In this document: positions 40,204-51,220 of the stretch, piece by piece
How positions within the stretch are numbered: position 1 is the first letter of the stretch
Layout: every line of letters starts with the position of its first letter
Assembly: GCA_002435385.1 (NCBI GenBank)
Contig: DJMN01000004.1
Location: 61,845-125,844, forward strand
DNA length: 64,000 nucleotides
Reading direction: 5' to 3'
From: Patescibacteria group bacterium UBA6489
Lineage (GTDB): Bacteria; Patescibacteriota; Gracilibacteria; BD1-5; UBA6164
Notes under the pieces: generated by a model
Database searches by the model: none
What the model was told of the DNA's origin: nothing
The model's input: the letters and a program-made list of their open reading frames with translations, nothing else
Program-made: the position numbers and the translations under genes

Positions 40204-40815
40204 TTACTCCTCTCCACAATACTCCTCCCCCAAAACATCCCTAACCTCATTCAAACTCACAAACCTTCAATCACTCATATACAAATACTTATCAGTAAAA
40301 TAACTTATAACCCTCTCATCCCTTTTCAAACACACCTTATCTTTAACCTCACCTTGAACAGCATAACTAGAAAGATAAAACAATATAACAAACAAAAACA
40401 TAAATCACAAGTAAATATAATCAGAATATTTCTTAGGAATAAAATACTTAATAATATGTGCAAAAATATTAAAAATAGAAAAATATAAAAAAAGTAATAC
40501 AAAAACTCTAGTTATATTACTAGCTTCAAAACTATTAACTCCATAATAAACAGTCAAAGCAATAATCGTATTTACAGCCACTCAAAGAATAAAAGCATTC
40601 CTAGCTCAAAACTTAGAATCCTTTGTAATCAACCTGTAAAAATGAATATATATATCAGAAAAGAAAACAGAAACCAAATAAAAAAACATAACAGGAATAG
40701 CTATCACATAATCCTCTCATCAAAAAAAGTAATCCCCCACCATCAACAAACGAACAAAAAAAGCAAAAATAACCAATTCAACAATAAGCAAATATAACTT
40801 TGTACTCTTATTCAT
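40204..40815 (-). CDS. integral membrane protein, unknown
   Basis: 203 aa. Five hydrophobic helices: LYLLIVELVIFAFFVRLLMV, YVIAIPVMFFYLVSVFFSDI, NAFILGVAVNTIIALTVYYG, VFVLLFLYFSIFNIFAHIIK, YIYLGFMFLFVILFYLSSYA. A soluble ~55-residue C-terminus (KDKVCLKRDERVISYFTDKY ... VLGEEYCGEE) with two cysteines follows. Family not recognised. Confidence 0.7.
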
Positions 40816-41015
40816 AACCCCTGAAAAATTAATTATTAAAATATTTATAACCTCATTTTAGGAATTAATCAAAAAAATCAAAATCTAAGTACAAAAATCA
40901 AAAACAAACAACAAATTACAAAAAAGTCAAAAATAAATTTGATTATCTACAATTTATAAATATTATTAAATCTTAGGTCAATGAGGTAATATTTATTTTC
41001 AATAACAAATAAATT

Positions 41016-41474
41016 ATGAATAATAAAACAGAAACTATGGTAAATGAAACAGGAGAAACAAATAACATAATTATGCATCCTTTAGAAGCTTTAGAACAAG
41101 CTTTAACTCTAATAAAACAAGAATTAGATGCTGGAACCACAGGACAACAACTTAGAGAAACATTTAAAGATCAAGCTCTTATGTTTACTCATATACAAAG
41201 ATTTAGTCATAATCCAGAAAAAACTAAAACAATTATGGAAAAATTAGAAACAGTCATGGAATTTCTTGTCTCTACAGCTAAAAATGCAGTAACTTATGAT
41301 GAAAACAAAAATCCTATTTATAATGGAATAAACCTTACCCCCGAAATACAGGAAATGATTAATCATCTTAATGAATTAAGGGAAATAATAAAACGTTTTC
41401 AAGAAAGAGCCTGAAATTTAATAAAACAAACAGTAAAAGATGCAGAAAAGAAAAAATATTGAATAAAAATGTAA
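41016..41474 (+). CDS. small helical protein, unknown
   Basis: 152 aa, acidic/basic helices: MHPLEALEQALTLIKQELDA, GQQLRETFKDQALMFTHIQR, FLVSTAKNAVTYDENKNPIY, TPEIQEMINHLNELREIIKR, then QERAGNLIKQTVKDAEKKKY. Cytosolic, probably a coiled-coil bundle. No domain recognised. A terminator hairpin follows 13 bases after the stop. Confidence 0.62.
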
Positions 41475-41487
41475 AACTACAAAAAAT

Positions 41488-41521
41488 AAAAGCATATAGA
41501 TAATAAAATCTATATGCTTTT
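41488..41521. terminator. bidirectional intrinsic terminator
   Basis: AAAAGCATATAGAT paired with ATCTATATGCTTTT between convergent genes; A- and T-runs on both sides. Confidence 0.85.
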
Positions 41522-41522
41522 A

Positions 41523-42194
41523 TTATGCTTTATCCTGAACCTTAGTCATATCAACCTTATCTCCTAAAAATTTCGGCTTTGAATCAATAAATTCAACCTC
41601 TAAAAACGCCTTCAACCTAGATAAAATTTCTCTAGACCTCATCTGCTTCATATAATAATACTCCCTCAAATCAGACTTAACACCTACAGTCTTCATTCAC
41701 AATTTATTTCAAATATAGATAGACCTACTTAAATGATAATTCTGAGTAAAAACCACAAGCTCCTTAACTCCAAATATCTCCTTTGCCCTATAAAAAGAAT
41801 CATACGTATCAAATCAAGCATAATCCAAATAAATATCATTCTTATCCACCCCCAAAGAAACTAAATACTTCTCCATATTCTCAGGCTCATTATAACACTC
41901 TCTTCAATTATCACCCGAAACTATAATCTTTTCTATCTTTCAGGCCTTATAAGCATTATAAGCCTGAATTAACCTATCAGCTAAAACAGGAGAAGGACTC
42001 CCATCACTATAAACCAAAGCTCACAAAACAAGACCAACCTTAGTCTCCCCTAATTCCTCAACATTACTTTTTATACTTTTTTCAGAATAATTCAGAATAT
42101 AAGCATTCACAGAAACTACAAACACAACACCAAAAAGTCACAATACAAAACAAACCTCTATAAATCTTTTAAACTTTTTACTAAATATTTTCAT
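41523..42194 (-). CDS. YdcF/SanA-like (DUF218) membrane-anchored protein
   Basis: 223 aa. One N-terminal transmembrane helix (FIEVCFVLGLFGVVFVVSVN). The DUF218 core then reads VGLVLGALVYSDGSPSPVLA, DRLIQAYNAYKAGKIEKIIV, SGDNGRECYNEPENMEKYLV, GVDKNDIYLDYAGFDTYDSF and FTQNYHLSRSIYIGNKLG. Members such as SanA affect envelope integrity; biochemical activity is poorly defined. Confidence 0.85.
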
Positions 42195-42281
42195 AACAAA
42201 AAAAATCAAACTTAATTATAAATTAAAGTCTGCATATTTTAACCAGATTATTTTTTATAGCAATGATTTTTTATACTAAAA

Positions 42282-42304
42282 AGAGTAGTTTAGAAAACTA
42301 CTCC
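42282..42304 (-). terminator. intrinsic terminator of the tRNA-like gene
   Basis: GAGTAGTTT, loop TCT, AAACTACTC, TTTTT on the minus strand, right after the T-arm/acceptor region of the RNA gene. Confidence 0.8.
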
Positions 42305-42308
42305 TTTA

Positions 42309-42403
42309 TGGCGTGGTGAATGGAATCGAACCATTCTAGGGGAAACTTTGCAAGAATAAGCTAACTCCTTGCACCTGAGTCCCACGGCATCCCCATTCCA
42401 CTC
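42309..42403 (-). tRNA. tRNA-like gene, structure not fully resolved
   Basis: The minus strand has a convincing T-arm (AATGG TTCGATT CCATT) followed by CACCACGCCA, a D-arm-like ACTCAGGTGCAAGGAGT, and helices GGGGA/TTCCCC and TGCAAG/CTTGCA. Its own terminator follows. A clean 7-bp acceptor and a 5+7+5 anticodon arm cannot be drawn: candidate 5' strands (GCCGTGG or GAGTGGA) pair imperfectly with the 3' strand. It may be a Leu/Ser-type tRNA with long variable arm, a tRNA with an insertion, or a tRNA-derived RNA. The amino acid cannot be stated. Confidence 0.45.
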
Positions 42404-42542
42404 AATAGATTTAAATCTTTCATAGTTCCTAAGGTTAATTGTACAAAACTAACACAAAAAAATAATGTGTAGAAACAAATCTGCAAAGAACTAACTCATT
42501 CCTAACCATATATTATTTATTAATTACCAAAAAATAAATGAA

Positions 42543-42675
42543 ACCTTTCCGATGTGTATCAACTGGGATTCTTAAGGGGATAACCTTCGCCGTCAAACGA
42601 ACCACAAAATCCCCCTAGCCCTCTGCAAAGATTTATTCCCTTAAGCGTTTTTGTTACTTTTCACGTGAAAAGTAA
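42543..42675. repeat. composite repeat (families D and C-like)
   Basis: gatgtgtatcaactgggattcttaa ... gtcaaacgaaccacaaaat matches 45288-45353 (family D). The following ttttgttacttttcacgtgaaaagtaaaa is the family C tail with its hairpin. This explains most of the 42410-42776 gap. Confidence 0.65.
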
Positions 42676-42776
42676 AAGTCCATCGCTTCAATAAAACAAA
42701 CAACCACAAAACAATATTTTAATCACAAAACTTATGGGGATAGATTCAAACCAAAGTACACAAAAACCTTTTACCT

Positions 42777-44120
42777 TTAGTCTTTAACCTTTCCTCTTTC
42801 AACACTCCTCCTAAACTCCTCCCTACACTCCCTCTGAGCCTCCCTATGATCCACAATCACAGCCAAATAATCAATCTCATTCTCCAAAGGATTATGAATC
42901 CCCTTCAAATCCTCACCTTCCAATTCAGGCAAATACTTTCTTATAAATTCCCCCTCCCTATCAAACTTCTCCGACTGCAAACAAGGATTAAAAATACGAA
43001 GAGGCTTCGGATCAGCCCCTACAGAAGCACTCCACTGCCAATTCCCAAAATTAACATTCTCATCATAATCAAGCAAATGCTTCTTAAAAAAAGCCTCTCC
43101 CCACCTCCAATCTATAAGCAAATCTTTAGTCAAAAAAGAAGCAACAATCATCCTAGCCCTACCATGCATCGAATCTTCCTCCACAAGTTGTTTCATAGCA
43201 GCATCAATGACAGGATAACCAGTCTCTCAATCACACCACTTTCTAAATAAATCTTTATCATACCTCCACTTTATATTTCTTCTCTTCTCCTGAAATTCAA
43301 ATTCCTTAACATAAGGAAAATAATAACTAATATGCTGCCAAAAATCTCTCCAAGCCAACTCCTTCACAAAAGTTTCTGAAATATCCTTAACTTTCAAGTA
43401 AACATCTCTCACAGAAAATATTCCAAACCTCAAATACACAGACAATTTTGAGGTTCAATCCATACCTAAATAGTTTCTAGTATCATCATATTTTTCATAA
43501 TTAAACTCTTCCAATCTCTGCTTTCAAAAATCCAAAGTAAAATAAGGATGTTTTTCTCAAGGAATAAGCTCATTTAAATACTTTTTTATATCAAAATCAA
43601 CTTCTGTCTGATTAACGTTTTCGGCTCTTTCTAACACTATTTTTTTCTCAAAAAGCTTCTTACTCCAAAGTTTATAATATGGAGTAAAAACTTTTCTCTG
43701 TTCTATTTCCTCTGGTTCATTTAATAAAAAATCATTCTCTCCAAAAAAATCTATATCATTCTCTAAACAATAACTCAAAATCTTTTCATCTCTTCCCTTT
43801 CAATATCTTCCATAAGACCTATTTGTAAATATAGCATTTATACTATACTCTTCACAAAGTTTCGGAATAATCCTTTCAGGAAAATCATTATAAATAACTA
43901 ACTTTCATCATAATTCTTTAAGCTCCTCATCCAAAGAAAAAAGAGCCTCTTTCAAAAAAAGAAACTTTTTATCTTTCAATCACAAAAAATCTCCTACTAT
44001 ATTTTTATCAAAAATAAAAATAGCTAGAAGATTTTCACTACTCTTTATAGCCTTAATTAGCCCCTTGTTATCAAATATCCTCAAATCCTGCCTGAACCAA
44101 AAAATAGAGTTTTTGTACAT
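42777..44120 (-). CDS. phrB: deoxyribodipyrimidine photolyase
   Basis: 447 aa. N-terminal alpha/beta domain: IFWFRQDLRIFDNKGLIKAI, FIFDKNIVGDFLG. FAD-binding domain: TSKLSVYLRFGIFSVRDVYL, KELAWRDFWQHISYYFPYV, KWCDGETGYPVIDAAMKQLV, MHGRARMIVASFLTKDLLID, WRWGEAFFKKHLLDYDENVN and FGNWQWSASVGADPKPLRIF; the Trp and Asn of the repair site are present. Splits UV-induced cyclobutane dimers with light. The adjacent DUF523/DUF1722 gene matches a known pairing (E. coli ybgA-phr). Confidence 0.95.
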
Positions 44121-44207
44121 AATAAAAAAGAGAATAAATAAAGTTTCTTCCTTTGAGAAAGGGAGTACCTGAGGAACGAAGGGGAGGGATTCGTTCCTTA
44201 GTACACA

Positions 44208-45182
44208 CTACAAAACCAATATCTTCCCACTCTGACTCAACTCCACCAACTCACTAGGATAAGGCTCTAACAAACTTTGATCTAAAACATACTCTACCCC
44301 ATCCCTCAAAGCCCAAGTCTTAAGCATATACACAACAGAACTCGTTGGAATTCTCCCTTCCCTATAAACCTCCAAAGTCTCACTAAAAAACTCCTTTTCC
44401 TTAGATGAACAAGTATTCTTAAAATATCCAAAAACATGACTAAAAACATTAATAATCTTTCAAGTATTACTCGGAGTTGCAAACAAACTTAACAACTCAT
44501 CATAATAATCCTTATAAATCTCCTCTAAATTAGTCTTATCATAACTTGCAATAATCTTCCCCAAGACATTTAACTTATCCTGAGAATAAGACATAAACAA
44601 ATATTTATTATTAGCCTGAAACTTTTGAAGTAAACTTATATCATTTTCCTCTTTAATATTCCTAAATCTAGCCAAACAAAAAATCTTAGTCAAAAAACTC
44701 TCCCTAATTCTAAAATTCTTTAACCTACCCTCATCTTCAACAGGAGTATTTCAAAAAATATCTATGATATTTTGTCCAAATAATCAATTTCAACTTCTCT
44801 CTGATACATGAGAATCCTTTTTGTTGTAAACCTTTACATCTCTAAGACCACAACTAGGAGAACGATTCTTTATAACAAATCAATCTATTTCACCTTGAGA
44901 ACTCAAAAAATCCTTACAAAAATCATTCATCTTCTCTGTACAATCTACATCACTTCAAGGCTGATAAAGCCTTATATTTTCATTCTCATCTCTAAAAAGC
45001 CTAAGTGGCATTCTTGGCATACCAAGTCAAATAGCCATCTCAGGACAAACAGGGATAAAATTCACAAACTCTCTCAACTTCAACAAAAAGTCATCATTTA
45101 TCACAGCTCAATTAAACCTACAATTATCAAAATTTAAACACTTAGAAGTAACCAAATTTGGTTTAGGAAATTTTTTGTTCAT
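44208..45182 (-). CDS. DUF523 and DUF1722 protein (YbgA-like)
   Basis: 324 aa. The DUF523 part has VTSKCLNFDNCRFNGAVIND, PVCPEMAIGLGMPRMPLRLF and FVIKNRSPSCGLRDVKVY, with conserved cysteines. The DUF1722 part starts near 175: ANNKYLFMSYSQDKLNVLGK, IINVFSHVFGYFKNTCSSKE, YREGRIPTSSVVYMLKTWAL. Often next to photolyase genes, as here (88 bases apart, same strand). The DUF523 half of related proteins has been linked to thiouracil/iron-sulfur chemistry; activity here is unknown. Confidence 0.88.
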
Positions 45183-45287
45183 AATGCATTAGATAAACAA
45201 TGATAAAATACCACATATAACTAACACTATTTTTTATAAAAAGATGATACTAAAAAAACTGATATAACAAAAAAAATATTTAAAATC

Positions 45288-45353
45288 TTTCTGATATGTA
45301 TCAACTGAGATTCTTAAGAACATAACATTAGCCATCAAACAAACCACAAAATA
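45288..45353. repeat. dispersed repeat family D
   Basis: gatatgtatcaactgagattcttaa ... catcaaacaaaccacaaaat; about 65 bases align with 42543-42610. Fills the gap between the DUF523 and Nudix genes. Confidence 0.65.
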
Positions 45354-45395
45354 TTATTTATATAACATAATCTTATTTAGAAGATTTATTTAAAC

Positions 45396-45791
45396 TTAAA
45401 ATCCAAAATTTTCTACTATTTTATCCTTTATATCTTCTGGAAAAAATAAAAGATTCTTTAATTCTTTAATATCATGCCATTCTAAAATATATCTATCACT
45501 TTCACAGTCTCTTTCACTTTCAGGTCATCATAATTTTAAATCTCAAAAAAATTCTGTAATAAGAAAAAAATGATTAATTCTACCATCAAAATCATCTTTA
45601 TACCCCCATAACTTCTTCTCAATTTTTATATCTAAATTTGCTTCCTCCCTCATCTCTCTAATTAAGGCATCCTCTATACTTTCATGATTTTCAACTCATC
45701 ATCAAGGTAATATATAATATTCCTTACCATCACAAAACCTATGAATTAATAAAATTTGTTTATTTTTAATTATTAATCAAACAGTTCTCAT
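45396..45791 (-). CDS. Nudix hydrolase
   Basis: 131 aa. Start MRTVGLIIKNKQILLIHRFC; the Nudix box is GGGVENHESIEDALIREMRE followed by EANLDI, with REMREE intact (three of its glycines are TGA). YYILPGGG precedes it. C-terminal SDRYILEWHDIKELKNLLFF. Resembles MutT-like NTP pyrophosphatases; substrate unknown. Confidence 0.88.
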
Positions 45792-45808
45792 AAAAAATAA
45801 TTTAAAAA

Positions 45809-46045
45809 TTACCCAGCATAGCACTTTTTAGGATTACAAACATATCTTCCAATAGTTTCAGAATTATGAGGACAATCACCTTCAGGAGTAGCTATTTCAT
45901 ATACTCCATTACTCATATAACAATCAATGTTTCCCACAAGTGAATAAGTTCAAAATAATCAGTTCACTACTAAATCTATTGTAACAAGTAGTAATAATCA
46001 TCAAAAAACAAATATCATTATTGTAACTATTTTCTTTCCTTTCAT
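45809..46045 (-). CDS. small membrane-anchored protein with Cys pairs
   Basis: 78 aa. Signal anchor MKGKKIVTIMIFVFGGLLLL, then VGNIDCYMSNGVYEIATPEG, DCPHNSETIGRYVCNPKKCY and the end AG. Four cysteines outside the membrane could form two disulfides. It precedes the Nudix gene by 17 bases on the same strand. Not recognised. Confidence 0.6.
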
Positions 46046-46163
46046 CCTAATAAAAATTAAAACTAAAAACTACTTCAACATATCCACCTCAACCTATTTT
46101 TAAAAAACTTTAAATACTAAAAAAACAAATAATATAAAAACACTACTCACTTAAGCAATACTC

Positions 46164-46826
46164 CTATTCGTTTATAACAAAATACTCTCCCTCACTAACC
46201 ACCTCAACCTTATCATCCACAACCAAAACAGCTGAATCATCATCTAAAACATAAATTTTATCTTTCACATCCCTAAAAGCATACTCTATAAAATCCTTTT
46301 TACGATTTTTAAAATAATCTAAATCAGAATTTAAATGTGGAAATATAAGAAAATCAACTAATTCCAATCACTTTAATTCATAATCATTAGCCCAATCTCA
46401 ATAAATATCCTTTGACATACATAAATTCAAATTTTTGTTTGCTACCATACTTCAAGCACTAACTCCAACATAAACTTTATCCTCTAACAATTTTTTCATT
46501 AACTTTGTTAACCCTGATTTATTTAACCATTCAATCAAATAATAAGTATCTCATCATTCAAAAAATATTATATCAGCATTTTCAATGCTTTGTTTCCATA
46601 TAGCTGAATCAACAGCAGAAATATCTGTAATTTCAATAGATTTAAAATTTAATCCTTTTAATTTTATTAAACTATCAATAGCCCAACCTTTATCTCAAGT
46701 TATAATATTTGAAGCAGTTGGAATATAAACCACAGTCAGCTCTTCTGACCTTTTATTAATTAAACTAAACAAAGCCCTCTCTATTGATTTATTTGTAATT
46801 CAAGAAGATGTTAGTAATAATTTCAT
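46164..46826 (-). CDS. peptidase E-like (S51) protein
   Basis: 220 aa. Flavodoxin-like S51 layout: MKLLLTSSGITNKSIERALF, LTVVYIPTASNIITGDKGWA, ADIIFFEGGDTYYLIEWLNK and the nucleophile elbow VYVGVSASSMVANKN near 118 (usual G-x-S-A-G/S), then the HLNSDLDYFKNR histidine region and KIYVLDDDSAVLVVDDKVEV. Family members cleave Asp-X dipeptides; CPR genomes often carry divergent ones. Confidence 0.85.
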
Positions 46827-46859
46827 AATATAAAATTCTATTAATAAACCTAAAAATAT

Positions 46860-46895
46860 TCTCCCTCCTTTTTAAGGAGGGGGCTAGGGGGAATC
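46860..46895 (+). repeat. dispersed palindromic repeat, family B
   Basis: ctccctcctttttaaggagg plus gggctagggggaatct, touching the leuB stop codon. Confidence 0.8.
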
Positions 46896-47987
46896 TTACC
46901 TCAACCTCTCCACAATCGCATCCCCCATCTCTTTAGTCCCAACTTTCTTCTCCCCCTCCAATTCTCTAAATATATCATAAGTCCTATAACCATCATCTAT
47001 AGCCTGATTAACTGCATTCTCTACAGAAACAGCAGCATCCTCCATACCAAAAGAAAACCTAAGCATCATAGCAACACATAAAATCTGAGCAATAGGATTA
47101 ATCTTATTTAAACCTGTATATTTTGGAGCAGAACCTCCAGATGGCTCATACATACCAAAACCTTCTTTATTAAACGAAGCACTAGCAAGTAAACCTAAAC
47201 TTCAAGCAAAAGTAGAAGTCAAATCAGATAAAATATCACCAAACAAATTCTCTGTTAAAATATATTCAAACCAATCAGGATTCTTTACAAGCTGCATTGC
47301 ACAATTATCCACTAAAACATATTCATATTTAACCTCTGGAAAATCCTTTGCTACCTCATCCACAACTATTCTCCAAAGTCTAGAACTATCAAGTACATTA
47401 GCCTTATCAACAACAGATATTTTCTTCCCAGACTGTTTAGCAGACTCAAAACAAAACCTAGCTATATGCCTAATAGTCTCTTCATCATAATTACAAATAT
47501 CTCTAGCCTTCCTAACTCAATCCTCCTCATACATAGTATGTTCACCAAAATACAACCCTCCAGACAATTCTCTAAAGGTAACTATATCAAGTCATTTTTC
47601 TGGAATTTTCTCAGCCTTTAAAACTGATAAGTGAGATAATTTTGACCAAACCTTAGAAGGTCTAATGTTTACTGTTAAACCTAAATATTTTCTAATAGCC
47701 AAAATAGAATTTCTCTCACAATCCTTCCATTGAGGTTCAAACTGTGCATCCACTGGTCCTCAAACAGAACCAAATAAAACACCATCTGACCAATCACAAA
47801 CCTCCTTTGTTTCATCAGGGAAATGATTTTTATACTTTGGCCAAGCTGCTCAACCAATTAAACCAAACTTCTTTTCAAAATTTACATTATATAGTTCTCA
47901 GATCTTATCCAAAACTTTTATAGCCTCATCACAAACTTCAGGACCTATACCATCACCTGGTAAAACAGCAACTTTATATGTTTTCAT
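46896..47987 (-). CDS. leuB: 3-isopropylmalate dehydrogenase
   Basis: 363 aa. Third step of leucine synthesis (NAD-dependent oxidative decarboxylation). VAVLPGDGIGPEVCDEAIKV at the start; VLFGSVGGPVDAQ; LAIRKYLGLTVNIRPSKVW with the LeuB-type substrate loop; FRELSGGLYFGEH; YEYVLVDNCAMQLVKNPDWF, the metal-binding Asp in FGDILSDLTSTFAGSLGLL, and the NAD site EPSGGSAPKYTGLNKINPIA. Normal length. Confidence 0.95.
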
Positions 47988-48150
47988 AGTAAAAAATGTT
48001 ATATTGTAAAATTTATTTATTATTTTACTAAAAAATCTAATTGTAGCAAAATTTTTTACTTTTATACCAAAAAAAATAAAATCTAAATATATCATTTACT
48101 AAAAAATAACCTAAATAACTATTAAATACTATTACCTAATTTAGTTTCCT

Positions 48151-48570
48151 ATGAAAAATAACAGATCAACTACAGAAAAATACTGGATTTCCTTAATACT
48201 AATCTTTTGAATACTGATTATCGCAAAACTTCTAAATATTCCTATTTTAGAAAAAGTACCAATCCACATTGCATACTTCATTTATTTCATACTTATAATT
48301 CCAGTCTCTCTATACAAGAGTTTCCAATTAAAAAATCTAATACAAGATAAATATCCTGAAAAATATGAAAAAATGCTAAATAAGTATTGATTCGTAAATA
48401 GATGGAAATTTAGCTCTTTCACATATTCATCAGAAGATTTCAACGATAAAGAAATAAAATATTTAAAGAATGAAAATAAAAAATTTACAATTTTTATGAT
48501 AACATTATTTGCTTGTACACCAATATTTTTTTTGATTGAAATACTAATAAATAACTTTTTACCAAACTAG
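48151..48570 (+). CDS. small membrane protein, unknown
   Basis: 139 aa. Two N-terminal helices (YWISLILIFGILIIAKLLNI and IHIAYFIYFILIIPVSLYKS), a charged middle (KYPEKYEKMLNKYGFVNRWK) and a C-terminal helix (FTIFMITLFACTPIFFLIEI). No family recognised. Same direction as the next membrane protein gene, 78 bases apart. Confidence 0.62.
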
Positions 48571-48648
48571 ATAAAAATATTTTCTTTTGTATAAATTTTA
48601 GTTTCCATTATATTTTTATAAAAAGTTTACCTAAATAATAAAGTCTTT

Positions 48649-49275
48649 ATGAAAATTTTTCATAGCTTTGATACTAAACTGAAACAAAAAAAATATGATA
48701 AACTTAGAAACTCTTTTTGAGAAGATAAAGTTTTACTTATAACAAGATCTTTCTTTTTTTGGTTTTTTAAATGATTTATAACACTAACCCTACACATATG
48801 ATTTAGTATACTATTTTACTATTATGCATATCTATTCATATACCAATACTTTATAACTTGAGCCAATACACTATTAATCTCATGGATACTCTTATCAATA
48901 ATAATACTCTATAAAGTCTATAGAGTCTATCTAAATTATAAAATGGACTTTTGCTTAGTTACACCTGAAGAAATAATGACATATAAACAAAAGTGAATAT
49001 TAAAATCAAGCTTCAAAAATATACCTATAAATAAACTAAAATCTATTCAATCAAAACATAATTGAATTATATGAAACATACTTAACTTTGGAAATATAAC
49101 AATACTAACTGATGGATGACTAGGTGCGGCTAACGATAAAGATCCCGATGATGAAAGTTGAGCATGAATGATAAAACTAACCTATGTACATAGACCAAAT
49201 AGAACAAAAGAAAAAATATCAACTATAAGCATTCATGAATGATCTATAAATGATTCCGAAGAAGATGAGGATTAA
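48649..49275 (+). CDS. membrane protein with PH-like (YdbS/bPH2-type) domain
   Basis: 208 aa. Two central helices (FKGFITLTLHIGFSILFYYY, LLISWILLSIIILYKVYRVY) are followed by a beta-rich domain: MDFCLVTPEEIMTYKQKGIL, NIPINKLKSIQSKHNGIIGN, LNFGNITILTDGGLGAANDK, which resembles bacterial PH domains of the YdbS/YdbT type. Very acidic end (NDSEEDED). Terminator follows. Function unknown. Confidence 0.6.
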
Positions 49276-49300
49276 GATTAAACAAATATACACAAACAAG

Positions 49301-49334
49301 AAAGAAACTAAAAAATTTTAGTTTCTTTTTTTTC
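49301..49334. terminator. bidirectional intrinsic terminator
   Basis: AAAGAAACTAAAA paired with TTTTAGTTTCTTT and T-run, between convergent genes. Confidence 0.88.
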
Positions 49335-49347
49335 ATAATATAAATCC

Positions 49348-51207
49348 TTACAAATACTCTCTTGGGTCAACGATCTCCCCAGCAACAGCACTAGCAGCAA
49401 CACTAGCAGGAGAAGCCAAGAAAATAAATGCCTCAGCCGCTCACATCCTTCATTTATAATTTCTATTAGAAGTTGACATAATCCTACCTGTAGGACCAGT
49501 TACTCACATATGTTTACCAAAACATTTTCAACAATTAGGAGACTCAACCAAAGCTCAAGCTTCTACAAAAGTCTCTATAATACCATTCTTCAAGCACTTC
49601 TTATAAATCTCATCAGAAGCAGGAATTATTACAAACGTCACATCATCATGAATATTCCTTCATTTTAAAATCTTAGCAGCTACTACCATATCATCATACT
49701 TACCATTAGTACAAGCTCATAGGAAACATTCATTAATTTTTGTATCCTCCTTCTTCACTGCTGGAAAATCCAAAGAATCCACTTCTTGAGATTTTTCTAT
49801 TTGTTTTTCCAAATCAACAATTTTACAAACATTTGCTGGTTTATGAGGAAAAGCAACATTAGGCTCTAACTCACTTAAATTAATCTCAACAACATCACTA
49901 TATTCTGCATCTTCATCAGCCTCTATTTTTTTATACTCATACTTTGGATTTTTAATATTTTTTTCAACCTCCTCATCATAAGCAAAAATAGCAGTCCTAG
50001 CACTCATTTCTACAGCCATATTTGCTATAGTAGTTCTAGCATCCATACCTAAACTTGAAACACCTTCTCCGTGAAATTCCATAACTCTCTTACTTGCTCA
50101 ACCAGCTCCAAATATTCTAAGCAATTCTAAAACAATATCTTTTGCATAAACTCATTTTTGTAGCTCTCAAGTTAAATTGATTCTTATTGATTCAGGAACT
50201 TCCACATTAAACATAGCTCACGAAGCTATGGCATATTCTGCATCTGTTGTTCAAGCTCATATAGAAAAACAATTCATAGCCCCATTTGTACAAGTATGAC
50301 TATCAGTTCATAAAATAATATTTCCAGGTAAAACATATCCCTCCTCTATTCAAACAATATGCTCAATACCTCTCCCCTCCTTAAACATCTTTACCCCATG
50401 CTTCTCAGCAAACTTTTTCATCATATTTATTCAAATACTAACCTGAATAGAACTAGAAGGAACAGTATGATCAGGAATTAAAAATATTCAATTCTTATCT
50501 CAAACAGGAGCATCCCCTCAAAAATCATGGAGAAAATAAGTAATAGAAGCAGGTGCAATAACCTCATTTAGATAAATCAAATCAATAGGCATAGCACTAG
50601 CTTTATCTCAAGCAAAAACTTTCTCTCCAACATGATTTGAAATAATCTTTTCAACCATTGTCTGTCCACCAGTTTTATTTTCTTCTTTTTTTACTATCTT
50701 TATTTCCTTATTTTCTATATAGTTTTTTACTACACCTAATTGACCACCATTTTTCATAATAAAAATCTCATCATCTGGTGCTTCAAAACTATAAATTTTT
50801 CCATTACAAGAAATTTCTTTTTTATCTAAATCCACTTCTACCTCATCTCAATTTTTAAATTTGTCTATATCTTCAAACCTAACCAAGATAAGTCCATTAT
50901 TTATAGAATTCCTATAAAAAATATCTGGAAAGCTCTTAGCTATAACTATATTTACAGCATTATAAGTCAAAGCATAAACAGCATGTTCTCTTGAGCTACC
51001 ACAACCAAAATTCTCTCACGCAATAACAACATTTGACTTGGCAGTTTTACACCTATTTATAAATTCACTATCATATTTTTCAAAAGCATATTGAGCAAAA
51101 AACTCCTTATCAGTAGATTCCTGCAAGACATCAGCTCTAATTATATCATCTGTATTTATATCATTTCAAAACACAGTAGTAACTTTTCAATTTATCTTTG
51201 TTTTCAT
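49348..51207 (-). CDS. leuDC: 3-isopropylmalate dehydratase, small and large subunits fused (LeuD-LeuC)
   Basis: 619 aa single frame. Residues 1-165 are the LeuD swivel domain (TTVFGNDINTDDIIRADVLQ, NVVIAGENFGCGSSREHAVY). From ~180 the LeuC/aconitase large subunit follows: KIISNHVGEKVFAGDKASAM, GGDAPVGDKNGIFLIPDHTV, LGTDSHTCTNGAMNCFSIGA, GVSSLGMDARTTIANMAVEM, the cluster ligands in FLGACTNGKYDDM and VESPNCGKCFGKHMG, then IMSTSNRNYKGRMGAAEAFI. Isomerises 2- to 3-isopropylmalate. The usual bacterial enzyme is two proteins; fungal fusions have the opposite order (large then small). No stop or TGA ambiguity lies at the junction. Confidence 0.93.
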
Positions 51208-51220
51208 AATCTTATATTTA

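Noticed and set aside
39922..40488. Plus-strand 188-codon open frame
   Set aside because: Overlaps both the Shine-Dalgarno-led small gene and, antisense, the five-helix membrane protein gene; it also runs through a terminator hairpin.
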